DNA from: Mesonia ostreae
GTDB taxonomy: Bacteria > Bacteroidota > Bacteroidia > Flavobacteriales > Flavobacteriaceae
Assembly: GCF_031845265.1 (NCBI RefSeq)
Contig: NZ_JAVRBG010000012.1
Coordinates: 1-64,000 of the forward strand
Length of the DNA: 64,000 bases
Reading direction: 5' to 3'
The translations under genes were made by a program, and so were the position numbers. Under the pieces are notes generated by a model. It searched no databases, had not been told where the DNA came from, and saw only the letters and a program-made list of their open reading frames with translations. This document shows positions 25,515 through 33,975 of the stretch, in pieces; the stretch's first letter is position 1; every line of letters starts with the position of its first letter.

Positions 25515-26495
25515 TTAATCTATAAAACCTTGAGATCTCATCCAATCATCATTATACATTTTACCCACATAACGACTCCCGTGATCGTGAAAAAGCACCA
25601 CCACTACATCGTCTTTGGTAAAGTGTTCTTTTAACTGTAAAAGTCCTTTCATCGCTGCTCCCGCAGAGTTACCTAAAAACATACCTTCTTCTTTAGATAG
25701 GCGCTGCGTATAGACTGCGGCGTCTTTATCGGTTACTTTAGTAAACCCATCAATCACATCAAAATTTACATTTTTAGGAAGAATATCTTCTCCAATCCCC
25801 TCAGTAATGTACGGATAAATTTCATTCTCATCAAATTCTCCCGTTTCATGGTATTTTTTAAATACAGAACCGTAGGTGTCTATTCCCCAAACTTTCACAT
25901 TAGGATTTTGTTCTTTTAAGTATTTTCCAACTCCAGAAATAGTTCCTCCAGTACCTACACCAACCACAAAGTGGGTTACTTTCCCGTCGGTTTGTTTCCA
26001 AATTTCTGGACCTGTACTCTCATAGTGGGCTTTAGTATTAGACGGATTGTCATATTGATTGACATACCAAGAATTGGGGGTTTCTTCAGCCAATCGCTTT
26101 GAGGTTGAGTAATAAGAGCGAGGGTCATCTGGTTCTACATCGGTAGGGCAAACCACTACTTCACTTCCTACCGCTCTAAGAATATCTATTTTTTCTTTAC
26201 TTTGCTTGTCTGCAATTACGCAAACCATTTTATAACCTTTTACAATAGCCGCTAAAGCAAGACCCATTCCTGTATTTCCTGAAGTTCCTTCTATAATAGT
26301 TCCTCCTGGCTTTATGAGTCCTTGTTTTTCAGCATCTTCCAACATGGTAACTGCCATACGATCTTTAACAGAGTTCCCCGGATTAAAAGTTTCGTATTTA
26401 GCTAAAACCAAAGCCGGAATTTCTTCTGCCAACTTATTTATCTTCACTAATGGTGTATTCCCAATAGTGCCTAATATATTTTCTTTATAATCCAT
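25515..26495 (-). CDS. Cysteine synthase / cystathionine beta-synthase family enzyme
   Basis: This 326-residue PLP enzyme of fold type II has the PLP Lys in NPGNSVKDR (K44), the phosphate loop GTSGNTG (70-76) and the GVGTGGTISG loop. The C-terminal segment (VVVLFHDHGSRYVGKMYNDDWM) is closer to the catalytic core of cystathionine beta-synthase than to CysK, so it may take serine plus homocysteine or O-acetylserine plus sulfide. No CBS regulatory domains follow. It has its own promoter and terminator. Whether it makes cysteine or cystathionine cannot be decided from sequence alone. Confidence 0.85.
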   Translation of the reverse strand: MDYKENILGTIGNTPLVKINKLAEEIPALVLAKYETFNPGNSVKDRMAVTMLEDAEKQGLIKPGGTIIEGTSGNTGMGLALAAIVKGYKMVCVIADKQSKEKIDILRAVGSEVVVCPTDVEPDDPRSYYSTSKRLAEETPNSWYVNQYDNPSNTKAHYESTGPEIWKQTDGKVTHFVVGVGTGGTISGVGKYLKEQNPNVKVWGIDTYGSVFKKYHETGEFDENEIYPYITEGIGEDILPKNVNFDVIDGFTKVTDKDAAVYTQRLSKEEGMFLGNSAGAAMKGLLQLKEHFTKDDVVVVLFHDHGSRYVGKMYNDDWMRSQGFID

Positions 26496-26514
26496 TTTCT
26501 GTTTTTTAAGATCG

Positions 26515-26545
26515 CAAAGGTAAGAAAGAATTTTACAGTAGTAAA
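26515..26545 (-). promoter_or_regulatory. Promoter of the cysteine synthase gene
   Basis: On the minus strand TTTA (26542-26545) is followed after 19 bp by TACCTTTG (26515-26522), close to the Bacteroidota consensus. The start of transcription would be about 10-15 bp before the ATG at 26495. Confidence 0.65.
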
Positions 26546-26577
26546 ATGGAGTATAAAAAGAGAGTATTTTAGAAATT

Positions 26578-26595
26578 ATACCCAGAATTGGGTAT
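26578..26595. repeat. Palindrome in the divergent cysteine synthase / LRR promoter region
   Basis: ATACCCA and TGGGTAT form a perfect 7-bp inverted repeat around GAAT. It lies about 33 bp upstream of the cysteine synthase -33 box and 58 bp upstream of the LRR gene, so it could be an operator or just a hairpin. No U tract follows. Confidence 0.35.
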
Positions 26596-26652
26596 TAAAG
26601 ATCAACAAGTTAACTTTTATCTTCAAACTCTTAATCTTTAAAAATTAATCTC

Positions 26653-27888
26653 ATGAACAAGTTTTTACTTTTATTACTAGTGCTTAGTTTAGGAATACAT
26701 AACAACTACGCTCAGCCACAAATTGAAAGAGATGCTCTTACTGCTCTTTACAACGGCACCAACGGAGATGACTGGATCGACAACAGTAATTGGTTAGATT
26801 TTTTGGTTCCTATTGAAGAGTGGCATGGAGTTTTTGTGAACAATGGTCATGTAACTGCTATTGTTTTGGTAGACAATAATCTTACCGGAACTTTACCTAC
26901 AGAAATAGGGAATTTTCCTTATTTGGTTGAATTGCATTTACCTTTAAACAACTTAACAGGTATTGTTCCTACCGAAATAGGAAACCTTAGTAATCTCGAG
27001 ATTTTAGATTTAGCACCTAACGGATTCTCTGGTACTATTCCTACTGAAATAGGAAATCTAACCAACCTACAAATCTTATGGTTGAATCAATGTGGTCTTA
27101 GCGGAAACATTCCGCTAAGTTTCCAAAATTTAACCCAGTTAAAAGAATTGTATTTACAAGGCTCAATTTTTGGAACTTATGAAGGATACCCTGCTTGGAA
27201 AAGTAGTGAATATTCAGGGGATCTTCCAGATTTAACGGCATTACCTTTAGATACTTTAATGATTCAGAACAATTTATTTACTTACGATAATATTGATGAT
27301 CATCTACTCACCTACATCGATAATGTTACAGGCTTTCATTTTTCTCCACAGCTAACAGAAGATGAAGAGGAATTCATTACGTTTAGTGTAGGAGACGACC
27401 TTACCTTTACCATGAGTGATACTCCTATTTATTTTGGAAATAATAAAAATACTTCCGCAGCTAATACTTATCAATGGTATAAAGACGGAGAAAAAATAAC
27501 AGGAGCCACTTCTTTAATGTATGAAATCACCAATGTTCAAGAAACAGATGAAGGAGTTTATATAGGAAGAATCACCAATGAAGATGCTCCTGACTACGCT
27601 CACATCACTCCACCTATTACCTTATCACAAAGTCTTAGAGTAACAACAAAAGAACAAAATGAAATCTCCCTGTATCCCAACCCAGTTATAAACGAGCTTC
27701 ATTTTGATTTCAAACATGTCTCTCAACCACTTATAATCTCAATTTATGATATAAATGGAAAAAAAATCATTACCAAAAAACTCCGTTCCGACAAAGCTTT
27801 AGATCTCAATTTTTTATCTAAAGGAATGTATGTGGTGAAAATAAAAACCAGTCGGTTTTTACTTACTAAGAAGATTATTAAACGCTAA
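26653..27888 (+). CDS. Secreted leucine-rich repeat protein with type IX sorting tail
   Basis: This 411-residue protein has a signal peptide (MNKFLLLLLVLSLGIHNNYAQ) and an N-terminal LRR cap (ALTALYNGTNGDDWIDNSNW). About four plant-type LRRs follow, with the repeating LTGTLPTEIGN and LSGNIPLSFQN pattern. An Ig-like segment comes next (about 250-330: YQWYKDGEKITGATS, DEGVYIGRITNED), and the C-terminal domain (LYPNPVINELHFDF ... LSKGMYVVKIKTSRFLLTKKIIKR) is the type A sorting signal of type IX secretion. It is therefore probably secreted or attached to the cell surface, where it may bind protein or polysaccharide ligands. It is a single gene with its own terminator. Confidence 0.9.
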   Translation: MNKFLLLLLVLSLGIHNNYAQPQIERDALTALYNGTNGDDWIDNSNWLDFLVPIEEWHGVFVNNGHVTAIVLVDNNLTGTLPTEIGNFPYLVELHLPLNNLTGIVPTEIGNLSNLEILDLAPNGFSGTIPTEIGNLTNLQILWLNQCGLSGNIPLSFQNLTQLKELYLQGSIFGTYEGYPAWKSSEYSGDLPDLTALPLDTLMIQNNLFTYDNIDDHLLTYIDNVTGFHFSPQLTEDEEEFITFSVGDDLTFTMSDTPIYFGNNKNTSAANTYQWYKDGEKITGATSLMYEITNVQETDEGVYIGRITNEDAPDYAHITPPITLSQSLRVTTKEQNEISLYPNPVINELHFDFKHVSQPLIISIYDINGKKIITKKLRSDKALDLNFLSKGMYVVKIKTSRFLLTKKIIKR

Positions 27889-27912
27889 ATAGCCAACTAG
27901 TTGTTCTTTTAA

Positions 27913-27941
27913 GAGTTGCACCAAAAGGCAACTCCTTTTTT
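27913..27941 (+). terminator. Terminator of the LRR gene
   Basis: GAGTTGC (27913-27919) pairs with GCAACTC (27928-27934) and is followed by a T run to 27941. Confidence 0.85.
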
Positions 27942-27982
27942 GTCTAGATACATGATTTACTTTTACATATAGAAACTTAAAA

Positions 27983-28366
27983 TCACAAAATTTGAGTCGG
28001 CTTTTTATTCTCATCCATCGCAACAAAAGTAAATTCTCCAGAGACCGCTTTCTCTCTGTGCTCCTCATACATTTGCTCCACATAAATATCTACTCTAACT
28101 TTAAGACTTGTATTTCCTACATAGGTTACTCGTCCGCAAAGCTCTACAATAGTACCTGCCGCAATTGGCTTTTTAAAATCGATGCGATCACTACTCACCG
28201 TGACCATAGGTTGTCTACTAAAACGCGTAGCGGTGATAAAAGCCGTTTCATCCATCAATTGCATGGCAGTTCCCCCAAATAGCGTATCATAATGATTGGT
28301 GGTATTAGGAAATACAGCTTTGAAAATGGTTGTTTTAGACTGATTTATTTTCTCTTTTAAAGTCAT
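27983..28366 (-). CDS. Acyl-CoA thioesterase (hotdog fold)
   Basis: This 127-residue single-hotdog protein is like the YciA/BFIT group of acyl-CoA thioesterases, which release CoA from acyl-CoA. Typical segments are PNTTNHYDTLFGGTAMQLMDETAFITATRF, with the conserved Asn/His/Asp-type active region and G-G-x-x-M-x-x-M-D pattern, and SDRIDFKKPIAAGTIVELCGRVTYVG. It lies 15 bp after the permease gene on the same strand, so it is probably cotranscribed, although no functional link is evident. Confidence 0.88.
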   Translation of the reverse strand: MTLKEKINQSKTTIFKAVFPNTTNHYDTLFGGTAMQLMDETAFITATRFSRQPMVTVSSDRIDFKKPIAAGTIVELCGRVTYVGNTSLKVRVDIYVEQMYEEHREKAVSGEFTFVAMDENKKPTQIL

Positions 28367-28381
28367 ACAATTTTGAATTAT

Positions 28382-29623
28382 TTATTCGAATTTAATCGCC
28401 CTACTTGGGTTGATTCTAGTGATTAAATACGAAGGCAATAGCAACATCAACAAGCATAAAAGCAACGTTCCTAAATTAATAAGCAGGACGTATTCCCAAG
28501 AAAGGTAGACGGGAGCTTCCGTGACATAATAGGTTTCGGGGTTAAGCTTTATAAGTTTCGCATATTTCTGTAGAAATAAAAGGCCGAGACCAATGAGATT
28601 TCCCCAAAAAAGCCCTTTTAAAATTAAATAAGCTCCGTTATATAGAAAGATTTTTCTTACGCTCCAATCGTTACTTCCCAAAGCTTTCAGCATCCCAATC
28701 ATAGGCGTTCTTTCCAAAATAAGCACCAATAAAGCCGTAATCATATTGATTCCCGAAACAATAATCATAATACCAATAATGAGCGCTACATTAAAATCGA
28801 ACAAAGACAACCATTCAAAAATAGAAGGGTAGGATTGTTGAATTGTTTTGGCCTCTAAAAAAGTATTGATATGCTGATTCACCTCACCGCCTTTTTCCAC
28901 AATCTGATCAAAATCATCTATAAAAATCTCGAAATTCCCAATCTGATTATCCTCCCATTTATTAAGACGTTGTATCTGAGAAATATCTGCAATTAAAAAA
29001 GTTTCATCAAATTCCTGAAATCCCGAATTATAAATTCCAACAATTCTAAAAGCCGTGAGTCTAGGTTTCTTTTGGTTGGTATCGTTTAAAAAATAAACCA
29101 CCAATTGATCTCCCAATTCAAACCCAAGTCGGTTCGCCATATAGGAAGACAACAAAATCTCCTCGCTGTATTTTTTCTCTTTGGAATACGAAGGTAATTT
29201 TCCTTCTACCAAATATTCTTTAAGATAATCCCAGCGGTAATCTTCGCCAGCACCTTTTACCACAATCCCTTCAAAATCAGTTTCGGTGCGAATCACTCCG
29301 TATTTGGTGGCAACCACTTGGATGTGATCTATGCCGTCTACCTCATCAAAATTTGGATAAAAATCTTGTTCCGAAGAAATAGGCTTAATCGAAATTTGAG
29401 AATTGTTATTATTTAAGTTACCTACCGTAATATGGCCGTTAAAAGCCGCAATTTTATCTCTAATTTTTTGTTGTAAACCCACACTTGTAGCGACTGAAAC
29501 CAACATCATAATCACGCCAATAGCAATTGCCGCCACCGCAATTTTTATAATTGGTGCCGATATGCTACTTTTATAGTCTTTTGCGCTTATTAAACGCTTA
29601 GAAATAAAGAATTCAAAATTCAA
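28382..29623 (-). CDS. FtsX/LolE-like ABC transporter permease
   Basis: This protein of about 413 residues has the MacB/LolCE topology: one N-terminal membrane helix (APIIKIAVAAIAIGVIMMLVSV), a large periplasmic domain, and three C-terminal helices (about 290-410) ending in LLPSYLITRINPSRAIKFE. It probably works in lipoprotein release or another export task with an ABC ATPase encoded elsewhere. The first ATG in frame (29692) would overlap the divergent namZ gene by 62 bp and adds a non-conserved stretch. The TTG at 29621-29623, giving NFEFFISKRLISAKDYKSS, fits homologues better and leaves a 7-bp gap to namZ. Confidence 0.8.
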   Translation of the reverse strand: MNFEFFISKRLISAKDYKSSISAPIIKIAVAAIAIGVIMMLVSVATSVGLQQKIRDKIAAFNGHITVGNLNNNNSQISIKPISSEQDFYPNFDEVDGIDHIQVVATKYGVIRTETDFEGIVVKGAGEDYRWDYLKEYLVEGKLPSYSKEKKYSEEILLSSYMANRLGFELGDQLVVYFLNDTNQKKPRLTAFRIVGIYNSGFQEFDETFLIADISQIQRLNKWEDNQIGNFEIFIDDFDQIVEKGGEVNQHINTFLEAKTIQQSYPSIFEWLSLFDFNVALIIGIMIIVSGINMITALLVLILERTPMIGMLKALGSNDWSVRKIFLYNGAYLILKGLFWGNLIGLGLLFLQKYAKLIKLNPETYYVTEAPVYLSWEYVLLINLGTLLLCLLMLLLPSYLITRINPSRAIKFE

Positions 29624-29630
29624 ACTTCCT

Positions 29631-30872
29631 ATGGTTTTACATTTTTTCAAAAATACATTTTTTATCGTTGCCATAACTATTGTTTCATGCATTAGTCCGT
29701 CAACTCAAAAATCTCCTTCTCACGCTTCCGCGGAAGCAAAAACAACTCCTCTTCCTACAAAAAAGGGGAAATTGATTCTAGGCGCCAACCAAACGGAAGC
29801 TTACTTGCCGCTTTTAAAAGGTAAAAAAGTAGGTGTAATAGGCAATCAAACCTCGGTCATATTTAGAGAAAATGGAAGCTACACACACTTAATAGATTCT
29901 TTAATTTCTTTAGACGTCAACGTGACCAAAGCCTTTTCTCCAGAACACGGATTTAGAGGAAAAGCCGATGCCGGAGAAAAAGTAGTAGATGGTGTAGATC
30001 CCAAAACAGGTATTCCCATTGTTTCCCTTTACGGAAGTAATAAAAAACCAACCCAACAACAGCTAGACGGCATTGATATCTTAATTTTTGATATTCAGGA
30101 TGTAGGCGTTCGGTTTTACACCTATATTTCTACGCTGCATTATGTGATGGAAGCTGCCGCAGAAAAAAATTTGACGGTGTTAATTTTAGACCGACCTAAT
30201 CCTAACGGCCATTATATAGACGGACCTATTTTAGAAAAGAAGCACCAAAGTTTTGTGGGAATGCACCCCATTCCCATCGTTCACGGAATGACGATTGGAG
30301 AATATGCTCAAATGATTAATGGTGAAAATTGGCTCGCCAACAACCTAATTTGCGATTTGATGGTCATTAAAATGAAAAAATATACCAAGCAAACTTCCTA
30401 TTCTTTGCCTATAAAACCATCGCCTAATTTACCCAACGATCAAGCGATTAACCTCTACCCTAGTTTGTGTTTTTTTGAAGGTTCTCCTGTAAATGCGGGT
30501 AGAGGAACGCCTCATCAATTTCAGGTATTTGGTTCGCCAGGTTTGGATTCAAAATATTTTGATTATCAATATACGCCGCAACCTAACGAAGGCGCAAAAC
30601 ACCCAAAAAATGAAGGTGAGCTTTGTTATGGCAAAGATTTAACTCAAGAACCGCTTCTTTCTAAAATAGAATTAAAATGGCTCTTAGAAGCCTATCAACA
30701 TTCTAGTAAGAAAGAAAGCTTTTTCACTTCCTTCTTCAGTAAACTAGCGGGAACCCAACAGCTGCAACAGCAAATAGAAAAAGGATGGACTGCCCAAGAA
30801 ATTAGAGACAGCTGGCAAGAAGGTTTAAAATCTTATGATGCGATGAGACAAAACTACGTACTTTACCCTTAA
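29631..30872 (+). CDS. namZ: Exo-beta-N-acetylmuramidase NamZ-like lipoprotein (DUF1343)
   Basis: This 413-residue lipoprotein has a signal ending at the lipobox VSC (C20). The body matches DUF1343: KKVGVIGNQTSVI, KAFSPEHGFRG, LIFDIQDVGVRFYTYISTLHYVMEAA, DRPNPNGHYIDGPIL and NAGRGTPHQFQVFGSP. NamZ from another Bacteroidota releases N-acetylmuramic acid from peptidoglycan ends, so a role in cell-wall recycling is likely. The palindrome at 29724-29737 encodes ASAEA in the linker behind the lipid anchor. Its stop overlaps that of the convergent YkgJ-like gene by 4 bp. Confidence 0.87.
   Translation: MVLHFFKNTFFIVAITIVSCISPSTQKSPSHASAEAKTTPLPTKKGKLILGANQTEAYLPLLKGKKVGVIGNQTSVIFRENGSYTHLIDSLISLDVNVTKAFSPEHGFRGKADAGEKVVDGVDPKTGIPIVSLYGSNKKPTQQQLDGIDILIFDIQDVGVRFYTYISTLHYVMEAAAEKNLTVLILDRPNPNGHYIDGPILEKKHQSFVGMHPIPIVHGMTIGEYAQMINGENWLANNLICDLMVIKMKKYTKQTSYSLPIKPSPNLPNDQAINLYPSLCFFEGSPVNAGRGTPHQFQVFGSPGLDSKYFDYQYTPQPNEGAKHPKNEGELCYGKDLTQEPLLSKIELKWLLEAYQHSSKKESFFTSFFSKLAGTQQLQQQIEKGWTAQEIRDSWQEGLKSYDAMRQNYVLYP
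29724..29737. repeat. 14-bp palindrome GCTTCCGCGGAAGC inside namZ
   Basis: This second perfect copy of the palindrome described at 21559-21572 is read here in the opposite gene orientation, yet again encodes ASAEA, as expected of a palindrome placed in the same frame. Confidence 0.85.
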
Positions 30873-31360
30873 GGCAAGCGCTTTTTCATTTCCTCTACAA
30901 TATTGAATGCAGCGGGACAAATGGCTACGTTTTTTAAGGTTAAATGTGAAATCTGCTGAAACTTTCTGCGGTCGGTGTGCGGAAATTCTGCACAAGCTTT
31001 TGGTCTCACGTCATAAATAGAACACTTATTATCATCCCCTAGAAAGGTACACGGCACCTGTTGCAACACATAATCTTGTTCTTCATCGACACGCAAATAG
31101 GTTTCAACGAAGGCTTGTGGTTTCATTTTAAAGAACTTAGAAATACGCTTTACATCTTTATCGGTAAATAAAGGACCAGTGGTTTTGCAGCAATTGGCAC
31201 AAGTAAGGCAGTCTGTGCGCTCAAATTCATCATCGTGCAATTCTTGCATCAACACGTCTAAATGCTTTGGCGGCTTTTTTTTAAGCTTAGAAAAAAACTT
31301 TTTGTTCTCCTTATGTTTATCTTTGGCTTGCTTTGGCAAGTTTTTTAAAACCTCATCCAT
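30869..31360 (-). CDS. YkgJ-type cysteine cluster protein
   Basis: This 163-residue protein has the zinc/iron-chelating signature C-x2-C-x2-CC (CLTCANCCKT), followed by C-x7-C (CTFLGDDNKC), SIYDVRPKACAEFP and a final Cys in NVAICPAA. Members of this family bind a metal and are usually of unknown function. The N terminus is basic (KQAKDKHKENKKFFSKLKKKPPKH). A CAAATATA on the plus strand (31366-31373) gives a minus-strand TATATTTG -7 box just upstream. Convergent and overlapping by 4 bp with namZ. Confidence 0.85.
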   Translation of the reverse strand: MDEVLKNLPKQAKDKHKENKKFFSKLKKKPPKHLDVLMQELHDDEFERTDCLTCANCCKTTGPLFTDKDVKRISKFFKMKPQAFVETYLRVDEEQDYVLQQVPCTFLGDDNKCSIYDVRPKACAEFPHTDRRKFQQISHLTLKNVAICPAAFNIVEEMKKRLP

Positions 31361-31393
31361 AGCCGCAAATATAAATAATCTAAAATCCTAAAT

Positions 31394-32101
31394 TTGATTG
31401 TACCCGATATTTTTGGTCAAGCTGTAATTGATCACTTTAATAAACAAGATGCAGAAAACATCCAAGTGATCGCAGACGATTTTGATGATGATGAAATCCC
31501 GACCCATTACCTGTTTAGAACCTACAAAGAGATGCCTCAATTAGAGCAGAAGGCTTTACAGCTTGCCAACGGAAAAATCTTAGATGTGGGTTGTTGCGTG
31601 GGAAGTCATGCGTTGATCTTGCAAGAAAAGGGAATGGATGTTAAAGCCATAGATGTTTCACAAGGAGCCATAAAAGTAGCTCGCTTACGCGGAATAAAAA
31701 ATGCAATGGTTCAAGATTTCTTTGATGAAAAAGAAAAATTTGATACCATTCTTATGTTGATGAATGGGATTGGAATTGTGGGAAAACTAAAAAATCTCAC
31801 TCATTTTTTTGAACACCTTAAAAACATTCTCAATACTAACGGAAAGGTTTTATTAGATTCTTCAGACTTGCATTATTTGTTCGATAAGGAAGAAGATGGC
31901 TCCATTTGGGTAGACTCTTCTCAGTATTATGGGGAACTCAGGTATCAAATTCAGTATAAAAACGAGATTTCTGCTCCCTTTGATTGGTTGTATCTCGATT
32001 TTAACTCGCTTCAACTCGCCGCAGAAAGCAATGGTTTCTCCTACCGACTTATCCAAGAAGGAGAACATTACGATTATCTAGCCGAGCTGCGACTAAACTA
32101 A
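31394..32101 (+). CDS. Class I SAM-dependent methyltransferase
   Basis: This 235-residue protein has the Rossmann-like methyltransferase core: motif I ILDVGCCVGSHALIL, the acidic end of strand 2 in VKAIDVSQGAI, motif II around KFDTILMLMNGIGIVG, and the post-motif LKNILNTNGKVLLDSSD. The substrate is unknown. The start is uncertain: the frame begins with TTG at 31394 and the conserved N-terminal part (DIFGQAVIDHF) begins right behind it, but no ATG is available before residue 46. A TAAATTTG box at 31389-31396 could be a promoter element, which would conflict with that TTG. Confidence 0.78.
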   Translation: MIVPDIFGQAVIDHFNKQDAENIQVIADDFDDDEIPTHYLFRTYKEMPQLEQKALQLANGKILDVGCCVGSHALILQEKGMDVKAIDVSQGAIKVARLRGIKNAMVQDFFDEKEKFDTILMLMNGIGIVGKLKNLTHFFEHLKNILNTNGKVLLDSSDLHYLFDKEEDGSIWVDSSQYYGELRYQIQYKNEISAPFDWLYLDFNSLQLAAESNGFSYRLIQEGEHYDYLAELRLN

Positions 32102-32142
32102 TACAAAATTCTGGTCGTAATCTAGAAGCGGTGTTTTAAAGT

Positions 32143-32214
32143 CCTTCCCTCGGGGGAGGATTTAGGAGAGGATGAAATCATAACTATTCTACCTCATCCT
32201 AGCCCTTTCCAGAA
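32143..32214. repeat. Imperfect inverted repeat, dispersed intergenic element
   Basis: A G-rich arm (GGGGGAGGATTTAGGAGAGG, starting 32151) is mirrored by a C-rich arm (CTCATCCTAGCCCTTTCC, from about 32193). Elements of this look are frequent between genes in Bacteroidota genomes. It lies between the convergent methyltransferase and amidohydrolase genes and may act as a weak terminator. No T run follows the arms. Confidence 0.55.
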
Positions 32215-32282
32215 GAAAAAGTGTATAAATTTTTTCAAAAATTTTGTATCGAGAACAACGATTTTCATTAATAAATCTATTT

Positions 32283-33902
32283 TTAATGTACTTTTTCTCC
32301 GCCCACAAAAGTAGCAATCACTTTAGTTTTAGGAATAAGCTTCGCTTCTACCTTCATCAAATCTTGATCTAAAACTATAAAATCGGCTAGCTTGCCTTTT
32401 TCTATACTTCCCTTTTCTTGTTCTTCAAAATTAGCATAGGCTGCCCAAATGGTCATTCCGCGAAGCGTTTCTTCTCTAGAGAGCGCATTTTCTTTTTGAA
32501 ATCCGTCTTTTGGAAACTGATGCACATCTTGTCGCGCTACCGCAGCATAAAAAGTTAAAAACGGACTTACTTTTTCAATAGGAAAATCGGTTCCTAACGC
32601 AATTTTTCCACTTTGGTCTAATAGCTTTTTATAGGCATACGCATTTTTTAAACGTTTCTTTCCAAGTCGGTCTTTTGCCCAATACATATCACTCGTTGCG
32701 TGCGTAGGTTGCACCGAAGGAATAATATTTCCGCTAAAGTATTTAAAATCATCTTTTCCAATAATTTGCGCATGTTCAACACGCCAGCGCATATCCGTTT
32801 TACCTTTTAATACAGAATCATAGGTTTTTAAAACCACCACATTTGCAGAATCTCCGATGGCATGCGTATTCATTTGATATTCGGTATTACTTATTTTAGC
32901 CGCCAGTTTTTTAAACTCATCTATACCAATCACCATAGCTCCAAAATGTTTTTTCTTATCGGAATATGGTTTTTTCAAGGCTGCTCCTCGTGATCCTAAG
33001 GCTCCATCGGCATAAACTTTGACAGATCTAACGTGAAGCCTATCTGTTTTCATAATTCCTTTATTCAGAAAATAATCTACGTCCTCTTCTTCATTTTCTA
33101 CCATCGCATACATACGCATTTTCAAATCTCCAGATTTTTGTAAACTATCTATAAGCATAATAGCATCTTTTCTTAAGCCTGCATCATCAATCGTGGTAAG
33201 TCCTAAATTAAAGGCTATCTTTTGAGCTTCCAGTAAGCCATTGATGGCTTCCTCTTTGCTTGGCTCAGGAATAATAGTATGCACCAAGCTCATGGGATTA
33301 TCTATTAAAATACCCGTAAGCTTTCCGTCTTTCAATTCTATTTCTCCGCCTTCCACTTTTGTATTTGGCGTGATTCCTGCTAAATCTAAGGCTTTTTGAT
33401 TCACTAATAAGGCATGTCCATCTATTCGGGTAACTGCAATAGGAGTGTTAGGAAATAATTTATCTAAAGTATCTTTAGTTGGAAAATTTTTATCCTCCCA
33501 ATCGTTTTGATCCCATCCTCTTCCTGTAATAAAACTAACTTGATTCTTTTCTTGAAATTTTACAATACGTTCTACAACCTCATCATAACTTTTGGTATTG
33601 GTTAAATCTACTTTTTGAAGTTGTAAACCTAGACCGTAAAAATGTGCATGGGCATCTATAAACCCAGGATAAACCGTACGTCCTTTAGCATCATAAACCT
33701 CTTTCCCTTTATATTTTAACTGTAATTCTTCTGCATCGGCTACTTCTATAATTCTCCCATTATTTACGGCAAAACCTTTAGCTATATTAAATTTACCGTC
33801 TACGGTGTAGACTTTTGCATTTCTAACAATTAAATCTACCTGTTGCTTCTTTTGACAAGCTTGTAGACTTATTAATATAAAGAGGAATAATATTTTCTTC
33901 AT
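32283..33902 (-). CDS. Amidohydrolase lipoprotein (YtcJ-like)
   Basis: This 539-residue protein has a lipobox (ISLQAC, C16), so it is anchored in the envelope. It is a member of the amidohydrolase superfamily of the YtcJ/amidohydrolase-3 type: an N-terminal beta domain (DLIVRNAKVYTVD), the metal motif H-x-H in FIDAHAHFYG (H85, H87), HAIGDSANVVVL, VEHAQI with a metal His, the active-site region LGTDFPIEKVSP, and the closing beta-domain segment GSIEKGKLADFIVLDQD. The substrate is unknown. It is transcribed alone, judging by the terminator upstream. Confidence 0.87.
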   Translation of the reverse strand: MKKILFLFILISLQACQKKQQVDLIVRNAKVYTVDGKFNIAKGFAVNNGRIIEVADAEELQLKYKGKEVYDAKGRTVYPGFIDAHAHFYGLGLQLQKVDLTNTKSYDEVVERIVKFQEKNQVSFITGRGWDQNDWEDKNFPTKDTLDKLFPNTPIAVTRIDGHALLVNQKALDLAGITPNTKVEGGEIELKDGKLTGILIDNPMSLVHTIIPEPSKEEAINGLLEAQKIAFNLGLTTIDDAGLRKDAIMLIDSLQKSGDLKMRMYAMVENEEEDVDYFLNKGIMKTDRLHVRSVKVYADGALGSRGAALKKPYSDKKKHFGAMVIGIDEFKKLAAKISNTEYQMNTHAIGDSANVVVLKTYDSVLKGKTDMRWRVEHAQIIGKDDFKYFSGNIIPSVQPTHATSDMYWAKDRLGKKRLKNAYAYKKLLDQSGKIALGTDFPIEKVSPFLTFYAAVARQDVHQFPKDGFQKENALSREETLRGMTIWAAYANFEEQEKGSIEKGKLADFIVLDQDLMKVEAKLIPKTKVIATFVGGEKVH

Positions 33903-33923
33903 GGAGTTATTTTTTACAAAAAT

Positions 33924-33954
33924 AAAAAGCGTTTGCCAATGACAAACGCTTTTT
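33924..33954 (-). terminator. Terminator of the DUF285-repeat gene
   Basis: A perfect 12-bp stem, AAAAAGCGTTTG (33924-33935) with CAAACGCTTTTT (33943-33954), is followed on the minus strand by ATTTTTGT. It lies 21 bp beyond the stop at 33976. Confidence 0.88.
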
Positions 33955-33975
33955 AAATCAATATATTCTATTTAA

